Below are positions 1 through 8,811 of a DNA stretch of 64,000 nt, in pieces. This DNA comes from Candidatus Aalborgicola danicus (GTDB taxonomy: Bacteria; Pseudomonadota; Gammaproteobacteria; Burkholderiales; Burkholderiaceae_C). The first letter of the stretch is position 1; the number at the start of each line of letters is the position of its first letter. The notes under the pieces were generated by a model. The model saw nothing but the letters and a program-made list of their open reading frames with translations, was not told the DNA's origin and made no database searches. The position numbers and the translations under genes were made by a program. Location: contig JADJBC010000041.1 of NCBI GenBank assembly GCA_016703945.1, positions 1-64,000 of the forward strand. The letters are read 5' to 3'.

Positions 1-66
1 CCGATTGATACCAAACAAAAGTCACCCCAGCTCTCCTGCTCGACACTTGGGGCGATCCGGCGACTC

Positions 67-324
67 TTACAACCGGGTCACGCCCGGCACATACCCGATG
101 AGCTTGCCGTCCACATACAAGGCACCTTCAGGCGCACCGGCTTCGGCATAAAACTCGTAGACCTGTTCGCCGCGGGTGCGTGCACGTTCACTGGCGCTTA
201 AGGCGCGCGACAACTGGGCCAAGCTATGGCTTGCAGCCCGCAAGATGCCTGCTAAGAGGCGACGAACCGACGGACCGCGTGGGGCGTAATACGGCAAGGT
301 CCGGGTGTAAAAACTTCCTACCAT
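67..324 (-). CDS. small hypothetical protein, 85 aa
   Basis: An 85-residue open frame starts at an ATG preceded by a good ribosome binding site (AGGAG seven bases upstream). The N-terminal half is basic and helix-prone. The C-terminus contains a short segment reading GALYVDGKLIGYVPG that looks like a small beta-hairpin. There is no signal peptide or membrane segment. I do not recognise the family. It lies downstream of a smaller minus-strand open frame (376-477) and a rho-independent terminator, so the two small frames may share a transcript. The ribosome site and codon use suggest it is real; the function is unknown. Confidence 0.55.
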   Translation of the reverse strand: MVGSFYTRTLPYYAPRGPSVRRLLAGILRAASHSLAQLSRALSASERARTRGEQVYEFYAEAGAPEGALYVDGKLIGYVPGVTRL

Positions 325-375
325 GATGGTGTCTCCTGACTTGGGCGCGGCCTCTGGGGCGCTTGCCCGATTGAT

Positions 376-477
376 TTATGTACAACTGGGGGGTCTGGCA
401 TCTCCACGCACGTAGCGAGGGGATCGCTTGGGGGCTTGCAGACACATATTGGTGGGTAACAGGGTGAAATGGGACAT
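376..477 (-). CDS. possible small ORF, 33 aa
   Basis: A 33-codon frame starts at an ATG preceded by a strong AAGGAGA ribosome site six bases upstream and ends at a TAA about 50 bases before the next minus-strand gene. The product would be basic and proline/arginine-rich, with two cysteines. The only argument for it is the ribosome binding site. It could equally be a leader peptide of the downstream 85-residue gene. No family was recognised. Confidence 0.3.
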   Translation of the reverse strand: MSHFTLLPTNMCLQAPKRSPRYVRGDARPPSCT

Positions 478-519
478 AGGTCTCTCCTTCAGGTGGCAGG
501 GTCAAGAAAAAGCAAGGCA

Positions 520-553
520 CAAAAAAGCCCGGACTGCTTTCGCACCCGGGCTG
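520..553 (-). terminator. rho-independent terminator (minus strand)
   Basis: Read on the minus strand, AGCCCGG pairs perfectly with CCGGGCT across a 13-base loop and is followed by six T. It lies between the minus-strand gene at 851-1447 and the two small minus-strand frames at 376-477 and 67-324. It could end the upstream transcript or act as a conditional terminator in a leader. Confidence 0.7.
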
Positions 554-850
554 CTGTGGAGAGAACGTGTCACACGTTCGCGGTGACACTCAGCCCACAG
601 ACGCCCCAGGCAGGGCGCGACGGTTATTCCCACTCGACAGTGCACGATCCGATGGCTTGACAGACAGCTGCGCCATGCGCGGGCTGAGACAAGCAATTTC
701 CAACGAGAACAGGACCATGGCTAACGGGTGAGGGGTTAATCGGACTTGCGGTAGCGGGTGACGGTGGAAGTCACCACTGCAGCAAACTTGCTCAAATGAT
801 AAATGAAAAATTATCTTGAACCAATAGAAATTATTCAGAAGATAAAGTTT
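554..850. other. gene-poor intergenic stretch
   Basis: No convincing gene was seen between the terminator and the end of the XRE-like gene. One minus-strand frame without a start codon ends in CTVEWE at 624, which could be the tail of a lost gene but is too short to assign. A short inverted repeat (GGTGAC/GTCACC) lies near 757-775. The part nearest 790-850 is AT-rich. Confidence 0.4.
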
Positions 851-1447
851 CTACTTCTTTTGTCGCAGCGGCGCAACACCCGCTTGGGAACGCAGCCACA
901 GCGCGTGGGCGTCGGTTGGAGGGGTTGCCGTGGTGACAGAAGATGGCATCGTTTTGGCGGATGCCACAGGCTTGTTACTGGGTGCGGCAATCGGTTTGGG
1001 CTCGTTTGCCGTGGCGGTCAACACCTCACCGAGCAGATCCAACAAGCGGGTGCGCGCCCGCTGCGGGTGGCGCCGGTAATACGTCAGCACCAGGCCAATG
1101 ATGAAACGCTCGTCGTCGTCCCGCGGGGCATGGCTGTCACTGGCAGATACAGCCGACGCGGCGGGTTTTGCCGCGCTGGCCCCCGTAGTGTGCACCTGGT
1201 CCATCCAGCCATTGGGTTTGTGGCATAACTGCTCGAACTGGCGCGCCAGGCGTTCACCAATCTGGCGTGAACGGCCCTTGATCTGGCTCCAATAACTGGG
1301 TTGTATTTGAACCCGCTCGGCGAAACGGCCTTCCAGCCCCCGCAGGGTGGCGGCGTCGGGGTGTTTGATGGTGTTGCGCACAAATTCATCGAACAGACTC
1401 AAGGCGTTGTCGAAGCGGATTTGCGCCAGATCGGTAGCACTGGTCAT
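851..1447 (-). CDS. helix-turn-helix (phage-repressor-like) protein
   Basis: 198 residues from the ATG at 1447; a 27-residue in-frame extension upstream lacks a convincing start. Residues ~45-85 contain a segment reading SYWSQIKGRSRQIGERLA followed by FEQLCHKPNGWMD. This matches the second half of a lambda-repressor/XRE helix-turn-helix, in which a serine-glutamine-isoleucine recognition helix is followed by a 'large enough to be an aromatic WxD' end. The C-terminal third is alanine- and proline-rich with a short conserved-looking block (residues ~105-145) that I do not recognise. It is transcribed divergently from the two-component system, with ~190 bases between them. A DNA-binding regulator is inferred; target and ligand are unknown. 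Confidence 0.6.
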   Translation of the reverse strand: MTSATDLAQIRFDNALSLFDEFVRNTIKHPDAATLRGLEGRFAERVQIQPSYWSQIKGRSRQIGERLARQFEQLCHKPNGWMDQVHTTGASAAKPAASAVSASDSHAPRDDDERFIIGLVLTYYRRHPQRARTRLLDLLGEVLTATANEPKPIAAPSNKPVASAKTMPSSVTTATPPTDAHALWLRSQAGVAPLRQKK

Positions 1448-1640
1448 GATGCAGATGATAAACCTGCGTTGAGCAACAGAGATTTCCGTGTTCCCGGGAC
1501 GTCTATCACCGGCCTCCCCGTTTGTCACACTTTGGTGCAGTTTGTCTGCCAGCCAGGCAGTGCATCGCCTGCCGCTGGCGCCCGCAACGGTTCAGTCGGT
1601 ACAGTGCAGCCATCTAACGTTGCCCAGTGAGTCCGCCACC

Positions 1641-2990
1641 ATGAACACCTCTTTGCCCACTCCAACTCCCCCCAACCGCATGGCGCGGTTCCTGGAATCC
1701 TGTGTCGCGGTATTTCATGCCTATGCGACCTGGCTGGTCAGCATCACCTGGTGGCGGTTCATTCTGATCAGCCTGGCGCTGGCGATCACGATGGCCATCA
1801 TCCACGACCTGCCGCCCTTCAGCTGGACGTACACCGAGACGATTCTTCCCGAAGAAACAGCCCAACCGCCGACGCCACCCAAACCGCCCAAAGAAATAAC
1901 ACAACGCAAACGCATTCAGCTGGGCGACGCCAAGGAGGGTCTTGACATTTCCATCGATGAACGGGGTGTGCGCATCCAGACCAAGCCCAAAACGCCCTCG
2001 ACTCCGGCCCAGGGCGCATCCGCCCCCGCTTCGACGGAAGAATCCATTGGCCCGGGCATCTCCATCCAGTTGCCGCCCAATTCAGACCCCCAGGCGGTGC
2101 GCGATGCCATTGCGGAAGCCCGCAAGGAGATCGAGGCAGCCATTGAAGACGCCAAACAGAGCGCACGGGAGGCAGCAGAAGAAGCGGCCCAGGCGGCGCG
2201 ACCCCGTATTCGCAAGCACCGGTTTGGCGACCCCATCATGCCGCTGACCATGTGGTTCATCCTGATTTCGGCGATTGTCAAGGTGACGTACAAAGGCAAA
2301 GTGCAGGCCGAAGCCAAGGCCGCCGTGGCGACCGAGGTGGCCGAATCCGAATCCCTGAAGCGCCAAGTCATCGAAGCCCGCATGGCGGCCATGCAGGCCC
2401 AGGTGGAACCGCATTTCCTGTTCAACACCCTGGCCAGCATTGACCATTTGATTGAGACCGATCCTCCGCGTGCCAGCATCATGCAGAAGAACCTGATTGC
2501 ACTGTTGCGTGCCAGCATGCCCACCATGCGGGAAGCCAACGCGCAAAGTCCGCGTGACCTGGGCCGGGAGCTGGCGGTGATACGCCCCTACCTTGAAATT
2601 CTGAAGGTGCGTATGGAAGAACGCCTGCAGACCGAGGTGCGCGTCAGTGACGGGCTGTTGTCCGCCGAGTTCCCACCCATGATGTTGCAAAGCCTGGTCG
2701 AAAACGCCATCAAGCATGGGCTGGAGCCCAAGGCCGAAGGTGGAAATTTGACGGTCAGCGCCGAAATCATCCATGGCAAGCTGGCCGTGACGGTTGCCGA
2801 CACGGGCCTGGGCTTTGGCAAGGCCGCAACGGCGGGCACCGGCATCGGCCTGACCAATATCCGGGAGCGTTTGGCCCTGTTGTATGGCAACAAAGCCAGC
2901 CTGAGCGTGAAGGACACCGCAGGCGGCGGCACATCGGTCACCATCACCGTGCCCTACATCGCCCGGGCTGACAATGATCAGCCAGAATGA
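1641..2990 (+). CDS. LytS/AlgZ-type sensor histidine kinase
   Basis: 449 residues from the ATG at 1641. Membrane segments lie at ~33-56 and ~198-216. Between them is a ~140-residue periplasmic region, first proline-rich and then an alanine/glutamate-rich helix likely to form a coiled coil. The cytoplasmic part holds a His_kinase domain (PF06580 type) with the phosphoacceptor His258 in VEPHFLFNTL. A HATPase domain follows, with an N box (LVENAIKHG, ~351) and a G box (DTGLGFG, ~385). It should autophosphorylate and pass phosphate to the LytTR regulator encoded 36 bases downstream. The periplasmic helix suggests it senses envelope state or a partner protein, but the signal is unknown. Confidence 0.9.
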   Translation: MNTSLPTPTPPNRMARFLESCVAVFHAYATWLVSITWWRFILISLALAITMAIIHDLPPFSWTYTETILPEETAQPPTPPKPPKEITQRKRIQLGDAKEGLDISIDERGVRIQTKPKTPSTPAQGASAPASTEESIGPGISIQLPPNSDPQAVRDAIAEARKEIEAAIEDAKQSAREAAEEAAQAARPRIRKHRFGDPIMPLTMWFILISAIVKVTYKGKVQAEAKAAVATEVAESESLKRQVIEARMAAMQAQVEPHFLFNTLASIDHLIETDPPRASIMQKNLIALLRASMPTMREANAQSPRDLGRELAVIRPYLEILKVRMEERLQTEVRVSDGLLSAEFPPMMLQSLVENAIKHGLEPKAEGGNLTVSAEIIHGKLAVTVADTGLGFGKAATAGTGIGLTNIRERLALLYGNKASLSVKDTAGGGTSVTITVPYIARADNDQPE

Positions 2991-3026
2991 CGGGTCAAAG
3001 TCTCAACGTTTGAATGGAGATTGAAC

Positions 3027-3863
3027 ATGCCAACCGCCTTGATAGCCGATGACGAACGCCTGATGCGCGAACAGCTGCGCTCGCGTTTGCGTGAAGTCTG
3101 GCCCGAGCTGGACATTGTGGCCGAGGCCAAGAACGGGCAGGAGGCGGTGGCGCTGACGGAACAACACCACCCGGACATTGTGTTCCTGGACATCCGCATG
3201 CCGGTGCTGACCGGTGTGGACGCGGCCCGACAAATCGCCCAGCTTCCCACCTATGACGAAACCGATGGCTGGCCCGGCTGTGAGGTGGTTTTCATCACCG
3301 CCTATGACCAGTACGCGGTGGAAGCGTTCGAGCAGGGGGTGGTGGACTACGTGCTCAAGCCCGCCGAAAGGGAACGCCTGCAAGTGACCGTGGCGCGCAT
3401 TCAGAAACGGCTGGCCGACCGTGCGGACCACGCGGGTGACGACACCGACGAACCCGCGTCACCGCTGCCAACCCACACACCCGACATGCAGCAACTGCTG
3501 CAACGCCTGTCTAGCCAAATCAATCCGAATGCACCGGCCAAATTAAAGTGGATACAGGCCACCGTGCGCCAAAGCATTCAGATGATCCCGGTCGAGGATG
3601 TTTTGTTCTTTATTTCGGACGAAAAATACACACGGGTCCAAACTGCCACCGTGGAGGCACTGATCCGCAAACCCATCAAGGAATTGGTGGAAGAACTCGA
3701 CATGCAGTTGTTCTGGCAGATTCACCGCTCCACGTTGATCAACGTCAAGGCGATTGCAGGTGTCAGCCGCGATGAGCGCGGCCGTCAATTGGTGAGTGTT
3801 CGGGGGCTTTCGGAAAAGCTCGAAGTCAGTCGCAGCTACGCGGGCCTGTTCAAAGCGATGTAG
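3027..3863 (+). CDS. LytTR-family response regulator
   Basis: 278 residues from the ATG at 3027, which has GGAGA eight bases upstream. An in-frame TTG at 3021 is a less likely start. The N-terminal receiver domain (1-125) has the acidic pair DDE at its start and phosphoacceptor Asp55 in VFLDIRMP. After a ~45-residue linker comes a LytTR DNA-binding domain (~170-275) with the characteristic FWQIHRSTLINV segment. It is the cognate partner of the upstream kinase, as in LytSR and AlgZR. The targets cannot be seen here, but the acyltransferase immediately downstream may be co-transcribed. Confidence 0.92.
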   Translation: MPTALIADDERLMREQLRSRLREVWPELDIVAEAKNGQEAVALTEQHHPDIVFLDIRMPVLTGVDAARQIAQLPTYDETDGWPGCEVVFITAYDQYAVEAFEQGVVDYVLKPAERERLQVTVARIQKRLADRADHAGDDTDEPASPLPTHTPDMQQLLQRLSSQINPNAPAKLKWIQATVRQSIQMIPVEDVLFFISDEKYTRVQTATVEALIRKPIKELVEELDMQLFWQIHRSTLINVKAIAGVSRDERGRQLVSVRGLSEKLEVSRSYAGLFKAM

Positions 3864-3961
3864 TGTTTTCGCGCGCCGCGCCGTGCGCTCGGCGACAATT
3901 GGACGTCTTGCCCCATTGACCTTGCCCATCGCCGAGGCTCGTCTGAAGCCCGCCAACGCCT

Positions 3962-4825
3962 ATGTTCCTGATTCGCCTGTTTCGCCTGCTGGGCCACCTT
4001 CCACTGCCGTTTATGCAGCGTGTGGGCGCGTTGCTGGGCTGGGTCGTTTGGCTGGTCTCGGGCACCTACCGTCGTCGTTTTGAAGAGCAGGCCCAGGCGG
4101 CCGGATTTACCAAATCGCAATACCGACCCGCTGTTGCCGCCATTGGCACCATGGTGGCGGAGTTGCCATGGTTGTGGCACCGCCCACAGTCGCAAGGTGT
4201 ACTGCACCTGATTCGCTGGGACGGCTCAGAACATTTCGAGACCGCGATGGACTCTGGAAAAGGCGTGATTTTTTTGGCGCCGCATCTTGGATGCTGGGAG
4301 ATGATTGCCCAGTGTCTGGCCGAGCGTTATGGTCCGACACGGGGCCCACTGGTCGCGCTCTACCGCCCCGCGCGCAAGGCGTGGCTGGCACCGCTGGTTG
4401 CCAGCTCGCGTGACCGGCCCGGCCTGAAGGCGGTGCCGACCAGCATGTCCGGCGTTCGCAGTTTGATCCGGGTTCTGCGCGAAGGGGGTTACACCGGCAT
4501 CCTGCCCGACCAGGTTCCGCCACTGGGCCAGGGCGTATGGGCACCTTTTTTTGGACGCCCGGCCTACACCATGACGCTGTTGTCGCGGCTGGCCCAACAG
4601 ACCGGTGCCCAAGTCCTGTTGACCTGGTGCGAAAGACTGCCCCCCGGCAAGGGTTATGTGGTGCACTTTGAACCGGTGGAGGCCGCTGAAATGCGTGATG
4701 CCAGCGCCAGCCCCGAGGCCGCTGCGGGGGCCATCAACGCCGCAGTGGAAAGCCTGATTCGCCGCTGCCCCGGCCAATACCTGTGGTCTTATGCGCGCTA
4801 CAAGCAGCCGGCGGGAGAGGAATGA
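3962..4825 (+). CDS. LpxL/HtrB-family acyltransferase
   Basis: 287 residues, start ATG at 3962. It carries the H-x4-E acyltransferase motif of the lipid A late-acyltransferase family in APHLGCWE (His108, Glu113). A membrane-associating hydrophobic N-terminus and a downstream ILPDQVPP box are also typical. The family transfers acyl chains from acyl-ACP to lipid A precursors or lysophospholipids at the inner face of the cytoplasmic membrane. It follows the two-component genes by 98 bases on the same strand and could be regulated by them. The exact acceptor (lipid A, ornithine lipid, or another) cannot be decided from the sequence. Confidence 0.85.
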   Translation: MFLIRLFRLLGHLPLPFMQRVGALLGWVVWLVSGTYRRRFEEQAQAAGFTKSQYRPAVAAIGTMVAELPWLWHRPQSQGVLHLIRWDGSEHFETAMDSGKGVIFLAPHLGCWEMIAQCLAERYGPTRGPLVALYRPARKAWLAPLVASSRDRPGLKAVPTSMSGVRSLIRVLREGGYTGILPDQVPPLGQGVWAPFFGRPAYTMTLLSRLAQQTGAQVLLTWCERLPPGKGYVVHFEPVEAAEMRDASASPEAAAGAINAAVESLIRRCPGQYLWSYARYKQPAGEE

Positions 4826-5399
4826 GCCGCAAGGCGACGCAGATTTACACTGAATTTGCTACGTATTTTATAGCGATATACGCATATTCCACGTGGGCTA
4901 TCGGTCTTTTTTGCTTACAAAACGTATGAGATTGGCCTGTGCGTCGCGTCAGGCAGACGGCGCGGCTTACGTACTTTGGCACGCTGCGCGGAAAGACGGG
5001 TTTGGCTTGCTGGCGTTGACGCGTGAACACCATGGCATGCGTACTTGCTTGGCGGCAGCCCAACTCGCGCCGGCCTACCCCGTGGCCCGGCGAGTCAACT
5101 GGTGAGGGATCGCGACTGCGATTTCGCAAGCGCTTTGGGCAAGCGGTGTCTGCCACTTCAGAGGACCCGACTTACCGTAAAGCCTGTGGCCATCGGCCAG
5201 CTGCAACCGCTCAAAAAGCACAGCTCGAAGGCGTTTGGTGGCCCCAAACCCGTGCAACACCTGGTCTCATACGGTTGATTTCCCGCAAAACTTGAGCCAC
5301 AAGCAGCGCAGGGGCACGCCGCCCTCGTTCGTTCCTGGCGGCGCATGTCGCCGCTACACTGAATCGGAACCCGAGGTTTTAATCCACTGGAGCCTGTCC
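4826..5399. other. long intergenic stretch with one dispersed repeat
   Basis: Several small frames occur on both strands, but none has a ribosome site or recognisable protein character. The stretch contains copy A of the ~49-bp dispersed repeat (4858-4907). The last ~50 bases hold the ribosome site and start of the oxidoreductase gene. Nothing else was identified. Confidence 0.5.
4858..4907 (+). repeat. ~49-bp dispersed repeat, copy A
   Basis: Starts GCTAC, then an AT-rich loop and ATAGC, followed by CGC, about 11 variable bases and a GGGCTA end. This is a diverged copy of the element described at 60889-60937; the GCTAT/ATAGC ends form a small hairpin. It lies intergenically after the acyltransferase gene. 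Confidence 0.6.
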
Positions 5400-6659
5400 T
5401 TGATCGAACAAAGCCTGACCCTGCCCTGCGGCCATTCCGTCGTCAACCGCCTGTGCAAATCCGCCATGACGGAAGGGCTGGCTGACGCGCACGACCACGC
5501 CACAGCGGCGCACCAGCGTCTGTACAGCACCTGGGCGCGCGGCGGGGCGGCGATCCTGATGAGCGGCAACATCATGATCGACCGGCGCTACCTGGAGCGA
5601 TCCGGCAACGTGGTGGCCGAGGGCGATTCAGGCCTGCCCCAGCTGCGCGCCTGGGCCCAGACGGTGCATGACGGTGGCAGCCAGCTGTGGGCACAGATCA
5701 GCCACCCTGGCCGCCAGTGCCCGCGGCTGGTGAACCTGACGCCGCTGGCGCCCTCCGAGGTGCAGCTGAATATGGGGGGCAACTTCGGCAAGCCGCGCGC
5801 AGCGAGCGAGGCCGACATCCGGGACGTCATCCAGCGCTTCGCCAACACCGCCGCGCTCGTCCGGGAGGCTGGCTTCGACGGCGTCCAGATCCATTCGGCG
5901 CATGGCTACCTGCTGTCACAGTTTTTGTCGCCGCGCACCAACCAGCGGCACGACCGCTGGGGTGGTTCGCTGGACAACCGGGCCAGCCTGCTGCTGGAGG
6001 TCATCCGCGCGGTCAGAGAGCGTGTCGGGCTCGGGTATCCAATTTCCGTCAAGCTGAATTCGTCGGACTTTGTGAAGGGCGGCTTCACGCTGGACGAAAG
6101 TATCCAGGTCGTGCAGTGGCTCAACGATGCGGGCGTCGATCTGCTGGAAGTTTCCGGCGGCACCTACGAGCAGCTTGAGTTCTTCAAGCCGCAGGCCGTG
6201 GTGGAGATTCGCGACAGTACGCGCGAGCGCGAGGCGATGTTTCTGGAATACGCCAAGTCCATCAAGGCCGTGGCGCGCATGCCGATCATGGTGACGGGCG
6301 GTTTTCGGACCCTGGCCGGCATGGAGGCGGCGCTGGTGGGCGGTCACACCGACATGATCGGCCTGGCGCGGCCGTTTTGCCTGGACCCGGATTTTCCGGC
6401 GCGGATGTTGGCCGGTCAGATGGCACGCCTGCCCGTGCCGGAAGACCGACTAGTGCTGGGCAAGGGCTACTGGGGTCCCAACAGCGCCTCAAGCGTCATA
6501 CGCGCCCTGAACAACCAGGCGCAGGCGGGCTGGTACTACCACCAGATCGAGCGCCTGGGCGCCGGTCTGCCTCCCGAGCCTGATATGAGCCCCCTGCGTG
6601 CGATGTCGGCGCATTTGGTGAAGGACTTCGGGCGCGCCCTGCGGCGCAAGTTCGCCTGA
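5400..6659 (+). CDS. NADH:flavin oxidoreductase, old yellow enzyme family
   Basis: About 419 residues if translation begins at the TTG at 5400, which has GGAG seven bases upstream and yields the family-typical beginning (hydrophobic -LTLPCG-, then NRLCKSAMTEG). No ATG occurs in the right place. The TIM-barrel motifs of the old yellow enzyme family are present: GRQ near residue 110, the HSAHGYLLSQFLSP active-site region with the His-x2-His pair, NQRHDRWGGSL, and the late phosphate-binding segment MVTGGFRT. It should bind FMN and reduce activated C=C bonds or related substrates with NAD(P)H. It stands alone on its strand; the substrate is unknown. Confidence 0.88.
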   Translation: MIEQSLTLPCGHSVVNRLCKSAMTEGLADAHDHATAAHQRLYSTWARGGAAILMSGNIMIDRRYLERSGNVVAEGDSGLPQLRAWAQTVHDGGSQLWAQISHPGRQCPRLVNLTPLAPSEVQLNMGGNFGKPRAASEADIRDVIQRFANTAALVREAGFDGVQIHSAHGYLLSQFLSPRTNQRHDRWGGSLDNRASLLLEVIRAVRERVGLGYPISVKLNSSDFVKGGFTLDESIQVVQWLNDAGVDLLEVSGGTYEQLEFFKPQAVVEIRDSTREREAMFLEYAKSIKAVARMPIMVTGGFRTLAGMEAALVGGHTDMIGLARPFCLDPDFPARMLAGQMARLPVPEDRLVLGKGYWGPNSASSVIRALNNQAQAGWYYHQIERLGAGLPPEPDMSPLRAMSAHLVKDFGRALRRKFA

Positions 6660-6723
6660 CCACGGGTTGCGAATCCGGGTGCCAGGAACGACCCGGCGCA
6701 GCAGGCAGTCATGATCGATTGGA

Positions 6724-6995
6724 TCAGTAGTGCGGCGGCAACTCATCGCGCAGGCTGCGAAACTGCACTACATCGCTTTCGTGCATCCGCTGCCGCAATT
6801 CGCTGCCCCGCGAGTCAAGTCGTCAAACTGCTGTTGCTGGTTAACGGCGATCTGGTTGAGTTGGTTCAGCAGGTCTTCGGTGAAGCTGGCCGTGGTCTCC
6901 AGCTCGGGCAGGCACCAGGCCGTGCCGTCATCGGACGCCATGGCCTCAGTTGCCATCGATTGGTGGACGGCGTTCTCGCCATTGGCCCAAACTCT
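6724..6995 (-). pseudogene. frameshifted relic of an unrecognised protein
   Basis: Two adjacent minus-strand frames read as one protein-like sequence if a single base is restored near 6820. The first frame runs through ENAVHQSMATEAMAS and a glutamine-rich helix ending QQQQFDD. The second runs from DSRGSELRQRMHESD to a TGA at 6724, ending SLRDELPPHY. The joined sequence has protein-like composition, which the individual frames beyond the join lack. No start with a ribosome site was found, and the family was not recognised. A copy of the dispersed repeat lies ~65 bases upstream. Confidence 0.4.
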
Positions 6996-7058
6996 GCCGC
7001 CACAACTTAGCCGGCGGAGTTGCCGTCGACTTCACTTCAACCGACAGCAACCGAAAAA

Positions 7059-7106
7059 GCTACATTTTTAATAGCTACTTACGCCCAATCGACGAGGGCT
7101 ATGGTC
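7059..7106 (+). repeat. ~49-bp dispersed repeat, copy B
   Basis: Reads GCTACATTTTT, then ATAGCTACTTACGC, then 11 variable bases and GAGGGCTATGGTC. A good match to the consensus, lying just after the 3' end of the minus-strand ABC ATPase gene. Confidence 0.75.
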
Positions 7107-7114
7107 ACATTTCG

Positions 7115-8806
7115 TTATGCAACCGCCCGCGCCACGTGCCCTTCCAGACCCTTCGGGATAGCACCCAACAGTTGGCGCGTATAGGCATGCTGGGGCCGGT
7201 TGTAGATGTCGTCCGAGCTGCCGCGCTCCACAATTTCGCCCTGATTCATCACCAGAATGTCGTCGGCCATGTACTTGACCACTGCCAGGTCGTGGCTGAT
7301 GAAGACGTAGGTCAGGCCAAACTCTTCCTGCAGGTCCAGCAGCAGGTTGAGCACAGTGGCTTGCACGCTGACGTCCAGCGCGCTGACGCTTTCGTCGCAG
7401 ACGATGATCTCGGGTTTCATGGTCAGGCAGCGCGCAATCGCAATACGCTGGCGCTGGCCGCCGGAAAACTCGTGCGGGTACTTGCCAAACGCGTCTGCCG
7501 GCAGGCCTACTTTTTCGATCAGGGCCACCGCACGCTGAGCGCGCTCGCCATCGTCCTTGCCAATGCTGTGGATACGCATCGGCTCCATCAGGATCTGGCC
7601 GACGGTGAAGCGCGGGTTCAGGCTGGCATAGGGGTTCTGAAAGATGATCTGGATGCGGCTGCGGTAGGCCCGCATTTGGGCGGCATTGAGCGTGGCAAGG
7701 TCTATGCCTTCAAACATGATGCTGCCGGCAGTGGCGGGTGTCAGGCGGGTCAGCATCATGCCCACCGTGGTCTTGCCCGAGCCGGACTCACCCACCACGC
7801 CCAGCGTGCGCCCCTTGTGCAGGGAAAAGTTGGCGCTCTTGACGGCGCTGAACACGCTGCGCTTGAACAGGCCGGTTTTCAGGGGGTAGTCTTTTTGCAG
7901 CCCCGTGACCTCGATCAGCGCGGGGCCGTTTGCGGGTGTGCTGATGCGTTCTTCGGTGATGGCCGCTCGCTTGTTCATGATGTCGTCAATCACGGCCAGG
8001 CGGCGTGGGCGCGCGTCCAGCCGCGGGCGGCAGGCCAGCAGGGCTTGGGTGTAAGCGTCCTGCGGTGAGGTAAAGATAGCCGCTGCGTCACCCGCCTCAC
8101 GCACCAGGCCATTGCGCATCACCACCACACGGTCGGATATCTCACCCACCAGGCCCAGATCATGGCTGATGAACAGCATGCTCATTTTCTGGCGCTGTTG
8201 CAAGCGGGCCAGCAGCTCCACAATCTGGCGCTGCACCGTCACATCCAGTGCGGTGGTGGGTTCGTCGGCGATCAGCAGCTTGGGCTCGCAGGCAATCGCA
8301 ATCGCAATCATCACGCGCTGCTGTTGACCACCCGAGAGTTGGTGTGGGTAAGCGTTCAGCCGTTCTTTGGGATTGGGGATGCCGACCTCGGTCATCAGCT
8401 CCAGCGCACGGTCCAGCGACTGTTTGCGATTCAGTTTGAGGTGGATGCGCAGCACTTCGGCAATCTGGTCGCCCACGGTGAAAACCGGGTTGAGCGAACT
8501 CATGGGTTCCTGGAACACCACCGAAATATCCCTACCGCGCAAAGCGCGTAATTCTTCAATGGGCGCTTGCAGCAAATCTTTGCCGTTGTACAGGATTTTG
8601 CTCTGGGCACCGAGGATCGCGTTTTCTGGCAGCAGGCGCACGATGCTCATGGCGCTTACGCTCTTGCCGCTGCCGGACTCGCCCACCAACGCTACCGTGC
8701 TGTTGACGGGAATGTCAAAACTCACACCCATGACGGCCTCAACCGTTCGGGTCTTGCCCATACGAAAGGCGACGCGCAGGTCCTGAACGCTAATCAAATT
8801 ATTCAT
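7115..8806 (-). CDS. peptide ABC transporter, fused double ATPase (YejF/GsiA type)
   Basis: 563 residues with two complete ATP-binding cassettes in one chain. Cassette 1 has Walker A GESGSGKS (42-49) and signature LSGGQQQR. Cassette 2 (from ~290) has GESGSGKTT and FSGGQRQR. Both end with the oligopeptide/dipeptide transporter C-terminal type extension. In the YejF family such a fused subunit powers a permease pair for peptide import at the inner membrane. It is the last gene of a minus-strand operon, five bases after the YejE-like permease, with the binding protein encoded divergently at 10908. Confidence 0.92.
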   Translation of the reverse strand: MNNLISVQDLRVAFRMGKTRTVEAVMGVSFDIPVNSTVALVGESGSGKSVSAMSIVRLLPENAILGAQSKILYNGKDLLQAPIEELRALRGRDISVVFQEPMSSLNPVFTVGDQIAEVLRIHLKLNRKQSLDRALELMTEVGIPNPKERLNAYPHQLSGGQQQRVMIAIAIACEPKLLIADEPTTALDVTVQRQIVELLARLQQRQKMSMLFISHDLGLVGEISDRVVVMRNGLVREAGDAAAIFTSPQDAYTQALLACRPRLDARPRRLAVIDDIMNKRAAITEERISTPANGPALIEVTGLQKDYPLKTGLFKRSVFSAVKSANFSLHKGRTLGVVGESGSGKTTVGMMLTRLTPATAGSIMFEGIDLATLNAAQMRAYRSRIQIIFQNPYASLNPRFTVGQILMEPMRIHSIGKDDGERAQRAVALIEKVGLPADAFGKYPHEFSGGQRQRIAIARCLTMKPEIIVCDESVSALDVSVQATVLNLLLDLQEEFGLTYVFISHDLAVVKYMADDILVMNQGEIVERGSSDDIYNRPQHAYTRQLLGAIPKGLEGHVARAVA

Positions 8807-8811
8807 GGTGT

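Noticed and set aside
747..760. GCGGTAGCG, similar to the ops element of JUMPstart sequences
   Set aside because: It is not upstream of the polysaccharide operons, and only part of the motif matches.
624..770. Minus-strand frame ending CTVEWE, reminiscent of a GMP-synthase-like C-terminus
   Set aside because: Only the last few residues look similar, there is no start codon, and the stretch upstream is not protein-like enough to call a gene remnant.
6950..8068. 372-codon plus-strand open frame
   Set aside because: It lies opposite the well-supported ABC ATPase gene; the translation is histidine/glutamine-rich with no domain, as expected of an antisense shadow in GC-rich DNA.
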